Source of the DNA: Armatimonadota bacterium
Lineage (GTDB): Bacteria > Sysuimicrobiota > Sysuimicrobiia > Sysuimicrobiales > Humicultoraceae
Length of the DNA: 46,742 nucleotides
Direction of reading: 5' to 3'
Assembly: GCA_031081715.1 (NCBI GenBank)
Contig: JAVHMA010000027.1
Coordinates: 1 to 46,742 of the forward strand
Position 1 is the stretch's first letter; each line of letters starts with the position of its first letter. The translations under genes were made by a program, and so were the position numbers. Of the stretch, positions 37,900-45,779 are shown in pieces. Below the pieces are notes generated by a model. It was not told the origin of the DNA, made no database searches, and saw only the letters and a program-made list of their open reading frames with translations.

Positions 37900-40202
37900 C
37901 CCCCCCTGATCTCGACGTGCATGTCCGTGCGCGCTCCGTCCCCTGCGCCCCTCAACCGGCGCCAGACCCGCTCGGGCGTAAGGGGCAGCCCCGTCACCTC
38001 GATCCCCAGCTCGGCGAGCGCACCCACGATCGCCCCGGGCACGAAGGCGAGCGACCCCTCGCCGACCCCCTTGGCGCCGTAGGGCCCCGGCCCGTCCGCG
38101 TTCTCCACGAGCACGGAGACCATCTCGTCGGGGACATCCGCGATCGTTGGCACGTGGTAATCGACGAGCGAGCCGTTCAGCAGCTGCCCGTCCTCGAAGA
38201 CCATCTCCTCGTAGAGCGCGTTGCCCACCCCCTGCAGACTCCCGCCCTCGTCCTGCGCCTCGACGAGCTGCGGGTTGATCGCCTTCCCCACGTCCGCCAC
38301 GCTCGCGAGCCGCCGCACCCGGACGCGGCCCGTCTCGCGGTCCACCTCGACCTCCGCGCCGCCGACGCACACCTCCCAGAAAACCGGCCCCTCGGCGAAC
38401 GACCCGGTGCCGCGCTGCGGTCGCACCTCGCCCCGACCGATCAGCTCGCCGCCGGGCATGCCGAAGTGCTCCCGGAGCAGGTCGGGATACGTGAGCCGCT
38501 CGGTCTCGTGCCAGACGGCACCGTCGCGCACCCGGAGCGCGGACGCGGGCAGCCCCCAGCGGGAAGCGGCGATGTCGAGGAGCTGCTCGCGCAGGTGCAC
38601 CGCGGCGCGCAGCACCGCGGTGCCCGCCAGCGTGGTCGAGCGGCTGGCACCCGTGGACCGGTCGTAGGGCGTGAACTGCGTGTCCGCGCCCATCACCCGG
38701 ACGCGCTCGACCGGCAGCGCCAGCTCCTCGCCCACGATCTGCGCGAACACCGTCCGCGCGCCCTGGCCGAGCTCGGAGGTACTGGCCAGCACGACCGCGG
38801 TCCCGTCGGCCTGCAGCCGCACCGCGGCCACCGAGACCGGGTTCGCCCCGGCCGCCAGCAGCCCGACGCTGAGCCCGCGCCCCACCTCGGGCCCGGCCGG
38901 CGTGCCCCACCCGATGGCGGCCGCTGCCCGCTCCACGTCGCCCACCAGGTCCGCGTCGAGCGGCTTGCCGCCGGGCCGGACCTCCTCGCCGGGCCGCAGG
39001 AGGTTACGGCGGCGGAACTCCAACCGGTCCATGCCGACCGCGCGCGCCAGCGCGTCGATCTGGGCCTCGCCGATCCACTGCAGGTGCGTGGCGCCGAACC
39101 CGCGGTACGACCCGGCCGGCGGCGTGTTGGTGTAGATCGCCCAGGCGTCCACCGCGACGGCGTCCCAGCGGTAGGGCCCGGGCGCCGCGTCCCCGGCGGT
39201 GGCGGCCACGCGCGGACCGTTGTCCGCGTAGGCCCCGGTGTCCAGCCACGCGCGGCACTCCCGAGCGACCACGCGGCCGTCGCGCGTCGCCGCGGAGCGC
39301 ATCCAGCAGCGCATGTTGTGCCGCCGCGTGGTCACCATCGCTTCGTCGACGCGGTTCGCGATCCTTACCGGCGCCCCGGCCTTCCGCGCGAGCGCGGCCG
39401 TGATCGGTTCCATCTTCGTGTAGGACTTGCTGCCGAACCCGCCGCCGATGTAGGGCACGATCACGCGCACCGCCGCCAGCGGCAATCCGAACAGGTCCGC
39501 GAGCTCGGCGCGCACCAGGTAGGGGTGCTGGCAGCAGGCGTGCACGGTCAGGCCGTCGCTGCCCCACCGCGCGATGACGGTGTGGGGCTCCATCGCGTAC
39601 TGGTAGACGGCGGGAAACGTGTATTCGTTCTCGACGACCACCAGCCCGGGCGCCTCGAACGCCGCGCGCCCCTCGCCGCGCGCCACCCGGTAGTGGTAGC
39701 AGACGTTGCCGCCCTCGTCGGCGAACTCGCCCAGGCCGTGGAACAAGCCGCGCTGGTAGGTCGCCTCGTGCACGCGGGGCGCCCCTGGGGCCAGGGCCGC
39801 GGCGAGCGTGGTGACGCCCGGCAGCGGCTCGTAGACGACCTCGATGCGCTCGGCCGCCTCGGCGGCGGCCTGGGGGCTGTCGGCCGCCACAGCCGCCACC
39901 GGCTCGCCCGCGAACCGCACGCGGTCGATCGCAACGATGGGCCGATCCTTGATCGCGTGCCCGTAGAGCGCCGTCTGGGGGTCGAGGTCCGCGCCGGTCA
40001 GCACCGCGCGCACGCCGGGGACCGCGAGCGCCGGGGTGGGGTCCACGCGCACGATCCGCGCCGAGGCGTGCGGGCTGCGCAGGACCTGCCCGTAGAGCAT
40101 GCCGGGCTCGCGCAGGTCGCCGGCGAAGCGCGCGGCGCCGGTGACCTTGTCGACGTCGACCCGGCGGACCGACGTCCCGACCACGCGGCCGCCCGTGCTC
40201 AC
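37896..40202 (-). CDS. Molybdenum hydroxylase large subunit (xanthine dehydrogenase/CoxL family), copy 3
   Basis: A 768-residue catalytic subunit of the xanthine dehydrogenase family. The hammerhead domain starts RVVGTSVRRVDVDKVTGAARF, then RSPHASARIVRVD. The molybdenum-binding half has VPYIGGGFGSKSYTKMEP, the active-site loop GSYRGFGATH (Y366), GASRSTTLAG and the catalytic Glu E715 in GAKGVGEGS. The start overlaps the class II aldolase-like gene stop (GTGA). It lies between the presumed pyridine-degrading enzymes upstream and the ABC importer downstream. No FAD or iron-sulfur subunit genes are nearby, so it must recruit them from elsewhere or use another electron acceptor. The likely reaction is aldehyde oxidation or hydroxylation of an N-heteroaromatic ring. 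Confidence 0.9.
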   Translation of the reverse strand: MSTGGRVVGTSVRRVDVDKVTGAARFAGDLREPGMLYGQVLRSPHASARIVRVDPTPALAVPGVRAVLTGADLDPQTALYGHAIKDRPIVAIDRVRFAGEPVAAVAADSPQAAAEAAERIEVVYEPLPGVTTLAAALAPGAPRVHEATYQRGLFHGLGEFADEGGNVCYHYRVARGEGRAAFEAPGLVVVENEYTFPAVYQYAMEPHTVIARWGSDGLTVHACCQHPYLVRAELADLFGLPLAAVRVIVPYIGGGFGSKSYTKMEPITAALARKAGAPVRIANRVDEAMVTTRRHNMRCWMRSAATRDGRVVARECRAWLDTGAYADNGPRVAATAGDAAPGPYRWDAVAVDAWAIYTNTPPAGSYRGFGATHLQWIGEAQIDALARAVGMDRLEFRRRNLLRPGEEVRPGGKPLDADLVGDVERAAAAIGWGTPAGPEVGRGLSVGLLAAGANPVSVAAVRLQADGTAVVLASTSELGQGARTVFAQIVGEELALPVERVRVMGADTQFTPYDRSTGASRSTTLAGTAVLRAAVHLREQLLDIAASRWGLPASALRVRDGAVWHETERLTYPDLLREHFGMPGGELIGRGEVRPQRGTGSFAEGPVFWEVCVGGAEVEVDRETGRVRVRRLASVADVGKAINPQLVEAQDEGGSLQGVGNALYEEMVFEDGQLLNGSLVDYHVPTIADVPDEMVSVLVENADGPGPYGAKGVGEGSLAFVPGAIVGALAELGIEVTGLPLTPERVWRRLRGAGDGARTDMHVEIRGG

Positions 40203-40942
40203 CGCGCCCTCCGGCGGTGCGCGCGGGGCATGCCCTCGTCGAGCCCCATCCGGCGCACCGTGCGCAGCCAGTAGGCCCAGTACTCGTCCATGAACTCGTC
40301 ACGGTACTTGGAGGCGTGCAACGGCCCGAGCAACGCCTGGGGAATCGGTCGGGGCTCGCCGAGCCGCGAGGCGACCGCCTGCACCATGACCGCGCGCTCC
40401 AGGGTCAGCGCCGCGAACACGGCCCACCGCACGTCCTTGCCGACCACCAGCACGCCGTGATTGCGGAGCAGCACGGCCCGCCGCGCCCCGAGCGCGCGGG
40501 CGATGTCCGCGCCCACCTGAGCCGACATGATCAGGTCGGCCGTGTCCTCGAAGACCGCCAGGCCGTCGGGGAAGAGCAGCGCGTCGTGCGAGAGCGGGAG
40601 CAGCCGCGCCCCGGCGGCGCCGAGCGCGGTGGTGTAGATGGGGTGCGTGTGGATGACCGCGCCGACATCAGGGCGCGCCTTGTAGACCTCGGTGTGGAGC
40701 GGCACCTCCAGGTGGACGGCGCCGTCGCCCCGCAGGCGCCGGCCGTCCAGGTCGAGCGTCAGCACGTCCCGCGGCGCCACCTCCTCGAGCGCGAGCCCCT
40801 TGCGCTTCATGAACACGCGGTCGCCGGCGCGGGCGCTCACGTGGCCGAGCGTCAGGTCACCGTGGCCGTAGGCCGCCAGGATCCGGCACGCCCACGCGAC
40901 CTGCGCGCGGAGGTCGCCGTCGGAGGGGCGGCGCGCGGTCAT
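40199..40942 (-). CDS. Class II aldolase/adducin-family enzyme, candidate pyridine-dicarboxylate decarboxylase
   Basis: A 247-residue class II aldolase-like metalloenzyme. The metal ligands are in place: E79, H98 and H100 (in VIHTHP), and H162 (in LRNHGVLV). The family includes fuculose- and ribulose-phosphate aldolases/epimerases and, importantly, 3-hydroxy-2-methylpyridine-4,5-dicarboxylate 4-decarboxylase of vitamin B6 degradation. The C-terminal DEYWAYWLRTVRRMG with its aromatic Trp-Tyr-Trp pattern recalls the end of that decarboxylase as I remember it; no alignment was possible. Its direct neighbours upstream are homologues of the two other pathway enzymes. ATG 40942 overlaps the stop of the dehydrogenase gene (ATGA). 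A sugar-phosphate aldolase remains possible, but no sugar genes are near. Confidence 0.75.
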   Translation of the reverse strand: MTARRPSDGDLRAQVAWACRILAAYGHGDLTLGHVSARAGDRVFMKRKGLALEEVAPRDVLTLDLDGRRLRGDGAVHLEVPLHTEVYKARPDVGAVIHTHPIYTTALGAAGARLLPLSHDALLFPDGLAVFEDTADLIMSAQVGADIARALGARRAVLLRNHGVLVVGKDVRWAVFAALTLERAVMVQAVASRLGEPRPIPQALLGPLHASKYRDEFMDEYWAYWLRTVRRMGLDEGMPRAHRRRAR

Positions 40943-41889
40943 GCCGTCACCGACAGCGCCTTCCGCGTCGCGAGCAGCAGGCGCATGCGCCGCTGCATCA
41001 GCGGCGGGATGCTCTCGGGCGTGTAGGCGAACAGGCCGCGGCCCGTCTTGATGCCAAGCTCGCCGGCCTCGACCTTCTGCCGGACGAGCGGGCTCACGTC
41101 GCGGCGGCTGCTCAGGTCGGCGTTCAGGTAGGACGCCACGCTGTGGTAGATATCGAGTCCGGCGACGTCCAGCAGCTCCAGCGGCCCGATGACCGCGAGC
41201 TTGTAACCGATCCCCCACTTCACGATCGTGTCGATGTCCTCGGCCGAGGCGATCCCTTCCTCCAGCAGGTGGAGCGCCTCGCGCATGATCGCGTAGAGGA
41301 TGCGGTTCTCGACAAACCCCGGCACGTCGCGCCGCACGACGACCGGGATCATGCCCAGGCGCTCGACCACACGGCGCGTGGCGGCGACCGCGGCGTCGCC
41401 GGTGCGCTCGCCGCGGATGACCTCGATGACGGGGATCAGGTGCGGCGGGTTCGACCAGTGCATGCCCACCACGCGCTCGGGCCGCTGCACGGCGCGCCCG
41501 AGCTCGGTGATCGGGATGCCGGAGGTGTTGGAGGCCAGGATCGCCTCGGGCCCGATGCGCCGCTCGGCCTCGGCGAAGAACTGCTGTTTGAGATCGGCGC
41601 GCTCGGGGATGGCCTCCACCACGAAATCGACGCCTGCCAGCGCGTCCATCGGATCAGAGGTGAAGGTGAGCCGCGGCCGGGCCGCGGCCACCTGGTCGGC
41701 GGAGAGGAGCTCGCCCTGCTGCAGGGTCGCATACACCGTCTCCACCGTGCCGCGGGCCCGCTCCAGCACGTCGGGCTTGATGTCCGCCAGCCGGACGTCG
41801 AAACCGTGGGTGGCGAACATCGCGGCCATCCCGGGCCCCATCGTGCCGGCGCCGATCAGCGCCACCGTGCGCACGTCATCGCCGTTCAT
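40939..41889 (-). CDS. 3-hydroxyacyl-CoA dehydrogenase-family enzyme, candidate pyridine-aldehyde (FHMPC) dehydrogenase
   Basis: A 316-residue NAD-dependent dehydrogenase. The Rossmann motif GAGTMG is at 13-18. The catalytic pair is H144 and E156 in GMHWSNPPHLIPVIEVI, with N195 in GFVENRILYA. The HWSNPPH segment and WGIGYKLAVIGPLELLDVAGL near residue 225 differ from the usual HFFNP and PMGP motifs of fatty-acid enzymes. They match what I recall of the vitamin B6-degrading enzyme 5-formyl-3-hydroxy-2-methylpyridine-4-carboxylate 5-dehydrogenase, which belongs to this family. ATG 41889 has GGAGG 7 bases upstream. It lies between the class V aminotransferase and the class II aldolase-like genes. 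A plain hydroxyacyl-CoA role is less likely, since no thiolase, enoyl hydratase or acyl-CoA genes are near. Confidence 0.75.
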   Translation of the reverse strand: MNGDDVRTVALIGAGTMGPGMAAMFATHGFDVRLADIKPDVLERARGTVETVYATLQQGELLSADQVAAARPRLTFTSDPMDALAGVDFVVEAIPERADLKQQFFAEAERRIGPEAILASNTSGIPITELGRAVQRPERVVGMHWSNPPHLIPVIEVIRGERTGDAAVAATRRVVERLGMIPVVVRRDVPGFVENRILYAIMREALHLLEEGIASAEDIDTIVKWGIGYKLAVIGPLELLDVAGLDIYHSVASYLNADLSSRRDVSPLVRQKVEAGELGIKTGRGLFAYTPESIPPLMQRRMRLLLATRKALSVTA

Positions 41890-41908
41890 CGCATCGCCTC
41901 CATGCGCG

Positions 41909-43078
41909 TCACTCCCACTCGCCCAGCAGGGCCATCGCCGCCCCGACCCCCGCGCCCAGTCGCACCGACCGGCCCAGATCAGCCAGGCTGCGCTCCAGCA
42001 CCGCCAGCAGTGCGGCCAGATGCGTGGGGTGGGCGGAGACACCCATGTGGCCGAGCCGGAAGGTCACACCCGCCAGCTCCTTGTACCCGCCCGAGATCTT
42101 CACCCCGTACGGCCGCCGCATGCGGGCCACCAGGGCGCCCGCGTCGAGGCCCTCGGGCGTCCGGACCGTGGTCACGGCATTGCAGGCGATCTCGTCGCGC
42201 GCCGGCCACGGCGCCAGCCCCAGCGCCCGCACCGCGGCGCGGCACGCCCGGCCCACCCGGGTGTGCCGCGCGATGTGCCGCTCCAGCCCGACCTCCAGCA
42301 CCTGCGCCGCCACCGACTCCAGGGCGTAGACCAGGCTGACCGACGCGGTGTAGGGGAACGCGCGCTTCTCCACCCAGCTCTCGCGCCAGTCGAGCAGAGA
42401 GAGGTAGCTCTCGCGCAGCGGCGTGGGCCGGCGCCGGGCCATGGCCTCCCACGCGCGCGGGCTAACCGCGATGGGGCACAGCCCGGGCACGCCGCCGAGC
42501 GCCTTCTGCGGCCCGGCGACCGCGATGTCGACCCCCCAGGCGTCCGCCTCGAAGGGATGGCTGCCCAGACCGAGCGCGGTGTCCACGATGGTGATCACAC
42601 CGGCCTCGGACGCGATCCGGCAGATGTCGTCCACGGGGTTCACGGTGCCCGACGGCGTCTCCGCGTGGACGACCGCCAGGAACCCCACGTCAGGATGCCG
42701 GCGCAGCGCGCGGCGGACGTCCTCGGGGTCGATCGCCTGATCGTACGGCACCGCCACCTCGAGGGGCTCGGCGCCGGCCCGCGCGATGAAAGTCTCGAAC
42801 CACTTCCCGAAGATCCCCGAGACCAGGTTGAGGACCCGGTCGCCCGGCGAGAACAGACTCGCCGCCACGGCCTCCATCCCGAGCACAACCTCGCCCTGGG
42901 GGATAACGATGTCGTGCGCCGTGCGGAAGATGTGCTTCAGATGGTCGGTCGCGCGCGCGAACGTCTCGACGAACGCCGGGTCGTAGTGGTTGACCACCTG
43001 GCGCGCATGGTCCCGCAGCGTCCGGTTGGTCACCTCGCCCGGACCGGAGGCCGCCGAGAGGTACGGCCAGTCGGTCAC
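41909..43078 (-). CDS. Class V PLP aminotransferase, pyridoxamine-pyruvate aminotransferase-like
   Basis: A 389-residue fold-type I enzyme of the alanine-glyoxylate aminotransferase group. The PLP lysine is K192 in VAGPQKALGGVPGL. HAETPSGTVNPVDDI at 138-152 and VDTALGLG at 165-172 are the usual cofactor loops. The stretch QGEVVLGMEAVAASLFSPGD at 61-80, then LNLVSGIFGKWF and VPYDQAIDPEDV, resembles pyridoxamine-pyruvate aminotransferase (PpaT) of Mesorhizobium more than other members, from memory of that protein. PpaT converts pyridoxamine and pyruvate to pyridoxal and alanine and uses pyridoxal as substrate, not as bound cofactor, so the call can be tested directly. Other candidates are serine-glyoxylate, alanine-glyoxylate or aminoethylphosphonate aminotransferases. 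GTG 43078 lies 10 bases after the cupin stop. Confidence 0.78.
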   Translation of the reverse strand: MTDWPYLSAASGPGEVTNRTLRDHARQVVNHYDPAFVETFARATDHLKHIFRTAHDIVIPQGEVVLGMEAVAASLFSPGDRVLNLVSGIFGKWFETFIARAGAEPLEVAVPYDQAIDPEDVRRALRRHPDVGFLAVVHAETPSGTVNPVDDICRIASEAGVITIVDTALGLGSHPFEADAWGVDIAVAGPQKALGGVPGLCPIAVSPRAWEAMARRRPTPLRESYLSLLDWRESWVEKRAFPYTASVSLVYALESVAAQVLEVGLERHIARHTRVGRACRAAVRALGLAPWPARDEIACNAVTTVRTPEGLDAGALVARMRRPYGVKISGGYKELAGVTFRLGHMGVSAHPTHLAALLAVLERSLADLGRSVRLGAGVGAAMALLGEWE

Positions 43079-43088
43079 GCCGCCGTCC

Positions 43089-43451
43089 TCACCGCCGCGC
43101 CGTCGGCGGGTAGTCGGGATGCGGGAACCCGAAGACCATCACCACGTCCTCGTCGCCAGTGTTCGCCACCGCGTGCCAGGTGTGCGGCGGGATGAACAAC
43201 GCGTCGCCCGGGCCGAAGGTAACCGCGCCCTCGTCCAGCCGCAGCTCGCCGCGCCCGGCCACGACGTAGGCCACCTCCTCCACCTCGTGCGAGACCATGC
43301 CGAGCACGGTCCCGGGGGTGAACACCGAGTAGCCGAGCGAGGACCGGTTCCCCCCGGCGGTCCTGGCGGTCACGAGCATCCGGCTCCAGCTCCCCTGCGG
43401 GAGCGCGATGGGCTCCACCTGGCCCAGGTTGACGACCCTCACCGGCGCCAT
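43089..43451 (-). CDS. Single-domain cupin protein
   Basis: A 120-residue cupin. Motif 1 is LGMVSHEVEEVAYVVAGRGEL, with one His and two Glu; motif 2 is GDALFIPPHTWHAVANTG, with the metal-binding His. It starts MAPVRVVNLGQVEPIAL. ATG 43451 overlaps the stop of the M29-like gene (TGATG). A GTG 12 bases further upstream is possible but less likely. Small cupins can be dioxygenases, isomerases or sensors. In this operon it may take part in metal-dependent handling of a ring or its opened product, which cannot be shown from the sequence. Confidence 0.88.
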   Translation of the reverse strand: MAPVRVVNLGQVEPIALPQGSWSRMLVTARTAGGNRSSLGYSVFTPGTVLGMVSHEVEEVAYVVAGRGELRLDEGAVTFGPGDALFIPPHTWHAVANTGDEDVVMVFGFPHPDYPPTARR

Positions 43452-44458
43452 CAGAGCACCCACTGCCCGTCACGGAGGATGTAGCGTCCGCTGTCGAGGA
43501 TCTGCAGGGACGCGTTGAGGACGACGCCGTCCAGGTGGAGCGTGCTCACGTTCTGCCCGCCCGGGTAGGCGTTGTGGTTGTCCCCGAGCGCGAAGTGCAC
43601 GGTCCCCAGCCGGCCCTTCTCGGAGGGCGAGCCGAACGGCGACTTCGTGCTCGTCCCGAAGGCGAACTCGCCGATCACGTTGGCCCCCGGGACCCCGGCG
43701 ATCACCTCGCGCAGCCGCGCCGCCTCCGGGCCGCCCTCGATGGCGGTCGCGCGGCCGCCCGTGACGGTCCAGGTGATTGGGTGGGCGACCTGACCCGGCA
43801 CGCCGATCCCTAGCATCACACCGTCCACCACGATGCGCCCCTCGGTCTGGTCCTCCACGGCGGCGAAGGCCACCTCCGCCCACAGCGGCACCGGACCCAT
43901 CATCTGCCCCCGCTTCTTGATGGGGGTCACCTCCAGCGCCGGCCGGCCGGCGATGCTCACCACCACGTCGGTCCCGTTCGCCGCGGTGACGCGGCAGCGC
44001 GAAACTCCCTGTAGCGCCGCGATCGCGTCGCGCGCGCGCCGCGTGGCTTCCTGGATGTCGCGCTCGGTCAGGTCCCAAGCGCCCATGCCTTCCTCCACCG
44101 AGGCGATCTTACCGTTGGCCGCGCAGGTTTCCCGCACCGCCGAGACGTGCGCGAACCGGTTAGCCCACTCCAGGTTCGTGATGATGATCACCTCGTCCGA
44201 GGCGACCATCGCCTGGTGCAGGTTCCGCGGGGGCGCCATCGGGAAGCGCACATCCGCCAGTCCGCGGCGGACCTGGGTCTCATTGTTCATGATGACCGGG
44301 AAGGCGCCCCGGTCCAGCGCCGCCGCGGCGAGCGCCTGCGCTTCCTTGAGGTGCGCGTCGTCGGTGATGATGGTCACGACATCGTCTTTCGCGACCGACA
44401 TGCAGACGTCCACGATCAGCTCGGCGTCGCGCCGGAGTCTCTTGCGGGATACTGCCAT
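43451..44458 (-). CDS. M29-family metalloenzyme: aminopeptidase-like, or NicX-type pyridine-ring dioxygenase
   Basis: A 335-residue protein of the M29 (thermophilic aminopeptidase) fold. The metal-ligand region is complete: E264 in GEFAFGTS, H288 and Y298 in GTVHFALGDNHNAYPGGQN, and H308-x-D310 in LHLDG. The same family contains NicX, the Fe(II) enzyme that opens 2,5-dihydroxypyridine in nicotinate degradation with a Glu/His/Asp triad. Here E264, H308 and D310 take those places. The N-terminal domain (RDAELIVDVCMSVAKDDVVTI) is of the aminopeptidase kind. Motifs alone cannot separate peptidase from dioxygenase; the operon with molybdenum hydroxylases and pyridine-type enzymes favours a ring-cleaving role. 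GGGGAGGG stands just before ATG 44458. Confidence 0.75.
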   Translation of the reverse strand: MAVSRKRLRRDAELIVDVCMSVAKDDVVTIITDDAHLKEAQALAAAALDRGAFPVIMNNETQVRRGLADVRFPMAPPRNLHQAMVASDEVIIITNLEWANRFAHVSAVRETCAANGKIASVEEGMGAWDLTERDIQEATRRARDAIAALQGVSRCRVTAANGTDVVVSIAGRPALEVTPIKKRGQMMGPVPLWAEVAFAAVEDQTEGRIVVDGVMLGIGVPGQVAHPITWTVTGGRATAIEGGPEAARLREVIAGVPGANVIGEFAFGTSTKSPFGSPSEKGRLGTVHFALGDNHNAYPGGQNVSTLHLDGVVLNASLQILDSGRYILRDGQWVL

Positions 44459-44497
44459 GTCGCCCTCCCCTCGCTCGCGTCCCTGAGCCTCGCGGGC

Positions 44498-45733
44498 TCA
44501 CCCGCGCAGGCGGCGGGCGGCCCCGACGACGCTCTCGATTACGTAGTCGACCTCCGCATCGGTCAGGCGCGCGTAGACCGGGAGCATCAGGATCCGGTCA
44601 TAAGTGCGCTCCGCGACCGGGCACAGCCCCCGCGGGTAGCCGCGGCTCTGGTAGACGCTGAACCAGTAGGCCGGCGGGTACCCGGTGATGGTCTGCACGC
44701 CGTAGTCGCAGAACAGCGTGCGCATCAGCGCGTCACGCCCGAACCCCGCCTCCGCCTCATCCACCAGGATGCCGTACAGGTAGTAGATGTGTTCGCCCGC
44801 TCGCGCCTCGTGCGGCAGGACCAGGCCGGGCACGTCGGCCAGCGCCTCGGTGTAGCGGCGGGCGATCGCCCGACGCCGGGCGTTGTTCGCAACCAGGCGC
44901 CGGAGCTGGACCCGGCCGACCGCGGCCTGCGCCTCGCTCATCCGGTAGTTGGTCGGGATGTACCCGTCGGGCGCCTCCACGTCGTAGGGCAGGGGCAACC
45001 AGTAGTCGGCGGCTGGGTGCTCGACGCCATGATTGACCCCGATGCTGCGCAGCAGCGGCACCTTGGCTGCCCACGCGGCGTCCCGGGTCGTGAGCATGCC
45101 ACCCTCGCCCAGCGTCGTGATGTTCTTCCGCGAGTGGAAGCTGAACGCGGCCGCGTCACCGAGCGATCCCGCCGGCCGGCCCTTGTAGGTCGCCCCCGCC
45201 ACGTGGGCGGCGTCCTCGATGACCCGCAGGCCGTGGCGGCGCGCAACCGCGGTGATGGCGTCCATGTCCGCGCACTGGCCGAATAGGTGCACCGCGTAGA
45301 TCGCCCGCGTCCGCGGCGTGATAGCCGCGGCCACCGCGTCTGGATCCAGGGTGAATGTGCGCGGGTCGACGTCGACGAACACCGGCGTCGCCCCGCAGCT
45401 CAACACCGACGTGCTGGTGGACACAAACGTCAGCGGCGTCGTAATGACCTCGTCGCCCCCCCGCAGCCCGCAGAGCTGGCCGGCCACGATCAGGGCGACC
45501 GAGCAGTTGGCCATCGTGAACGCGTATGGCACCCCGCACAGCGAGGCGAACTCTGCCTCGAAGGCGCGGTTCTGCGGCCCGTCGGTCTGCGCGTCCTGCT
45601 GCAGGGTCTGGGCGATGGCCTGGATCTCCTCGAGCCCGAAGTCGCTCCCCACAGGCTGGTGGCGGACCCGGATACCGCCGGGCGGCGGCTCCGCCCGCCC
45701 GGCCCGCCCCGCCCCCTGCGTGCTCAACGCCAT
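44498..45733 (-). CDS. DegT/DnrJ/EryC1/StrS-family aminotransferase
   Basis: A 411-residue fold-type I PLP enzyme. GSDFGLEEIQAIAQTL near the start and TANCSVA-like TMANCSVALIVAGQL at 73-87 give the phosphate site. DAAHVAGATYKG at 174-185 holds the pyridine-stacking region. The catalytic lysine is K203 in FSFHSRKNITTLGEGG. ATG 45733 is preferred to a GTG-type start at 45763, because GGGAGGAGG lies 7 bases upstream. Members mostly aminate nucleotide-linked ketosugars, but some act on cyclitols and other ketones. No sugar-nucleotide genes are nearby. Its place in the catabolic operon suggests a different amine or ketone substrate, possibly from ring opening. Confidence 0.88.
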   Translation of the reverse strand: MALSTQGAGRAGRAEPPPGGIRVRHQPVGSDFGLEEIQAIAQTLQQDAQTDGPQNRAFEAEFASLCGVPYAFTMANCSVALIVAGQLCGLRGGDEVITTPLTFVSTSTSVLSCGATPVFVDVDPRTFTLDPDAVAAAITPRTRAIYAVHLFGQCADMDAITAVARRHGLRVIEDAAHVAGATYKGRPAGSLGDAAAFSFHSRKNITTLGEGGMLTTRDAAWAAKVPLLRSIGVNHGVEHPAADYWLPLPYDVEAPDGYIPTNYRMSEAQAAVGRVQLRRLVANNARRRAIARRYTEALADVPGLVLPHEARAGEHIYYLYGILVDEAEAGFGRDALMRTLFCDYGVQTITGYPPAYWFSVYQSRGYPRGLCPVAERTYDRILMLPVYARLTDAEVDYVIESVVGAARRLRG

Positions 45734-45779
45734 GGTGGTGCCTCCTCCCGAAGGATCCCCCAACGCCCCGCCGCAACGG

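Noticed and set aside
40939-41889. Ordinary fatty-acid beta-oxidation 3-hydroxyacyl-CoA dehydrogenase
   Set aside because: The HWSNPPH and WGIGYK segments differ from the usual motifs, and no thiolase, hydratase, ligase or acyl-CoA dehydrogenase gene is in the window. It is kept only as an alternative.
33266-43078. 2-aminoethylphosphonate degradation (PhnW aminotransferase, PhnX HAD, PhnSTUV importer)
   Set aside because: The families are similar, but the HAD lacks a phosphonatase-type motif I, and the dehydrogenase, aldolase-like and molybdenum hydroxylase genes have no place in that pathway. The aminotransferase also resembles PpaT more.
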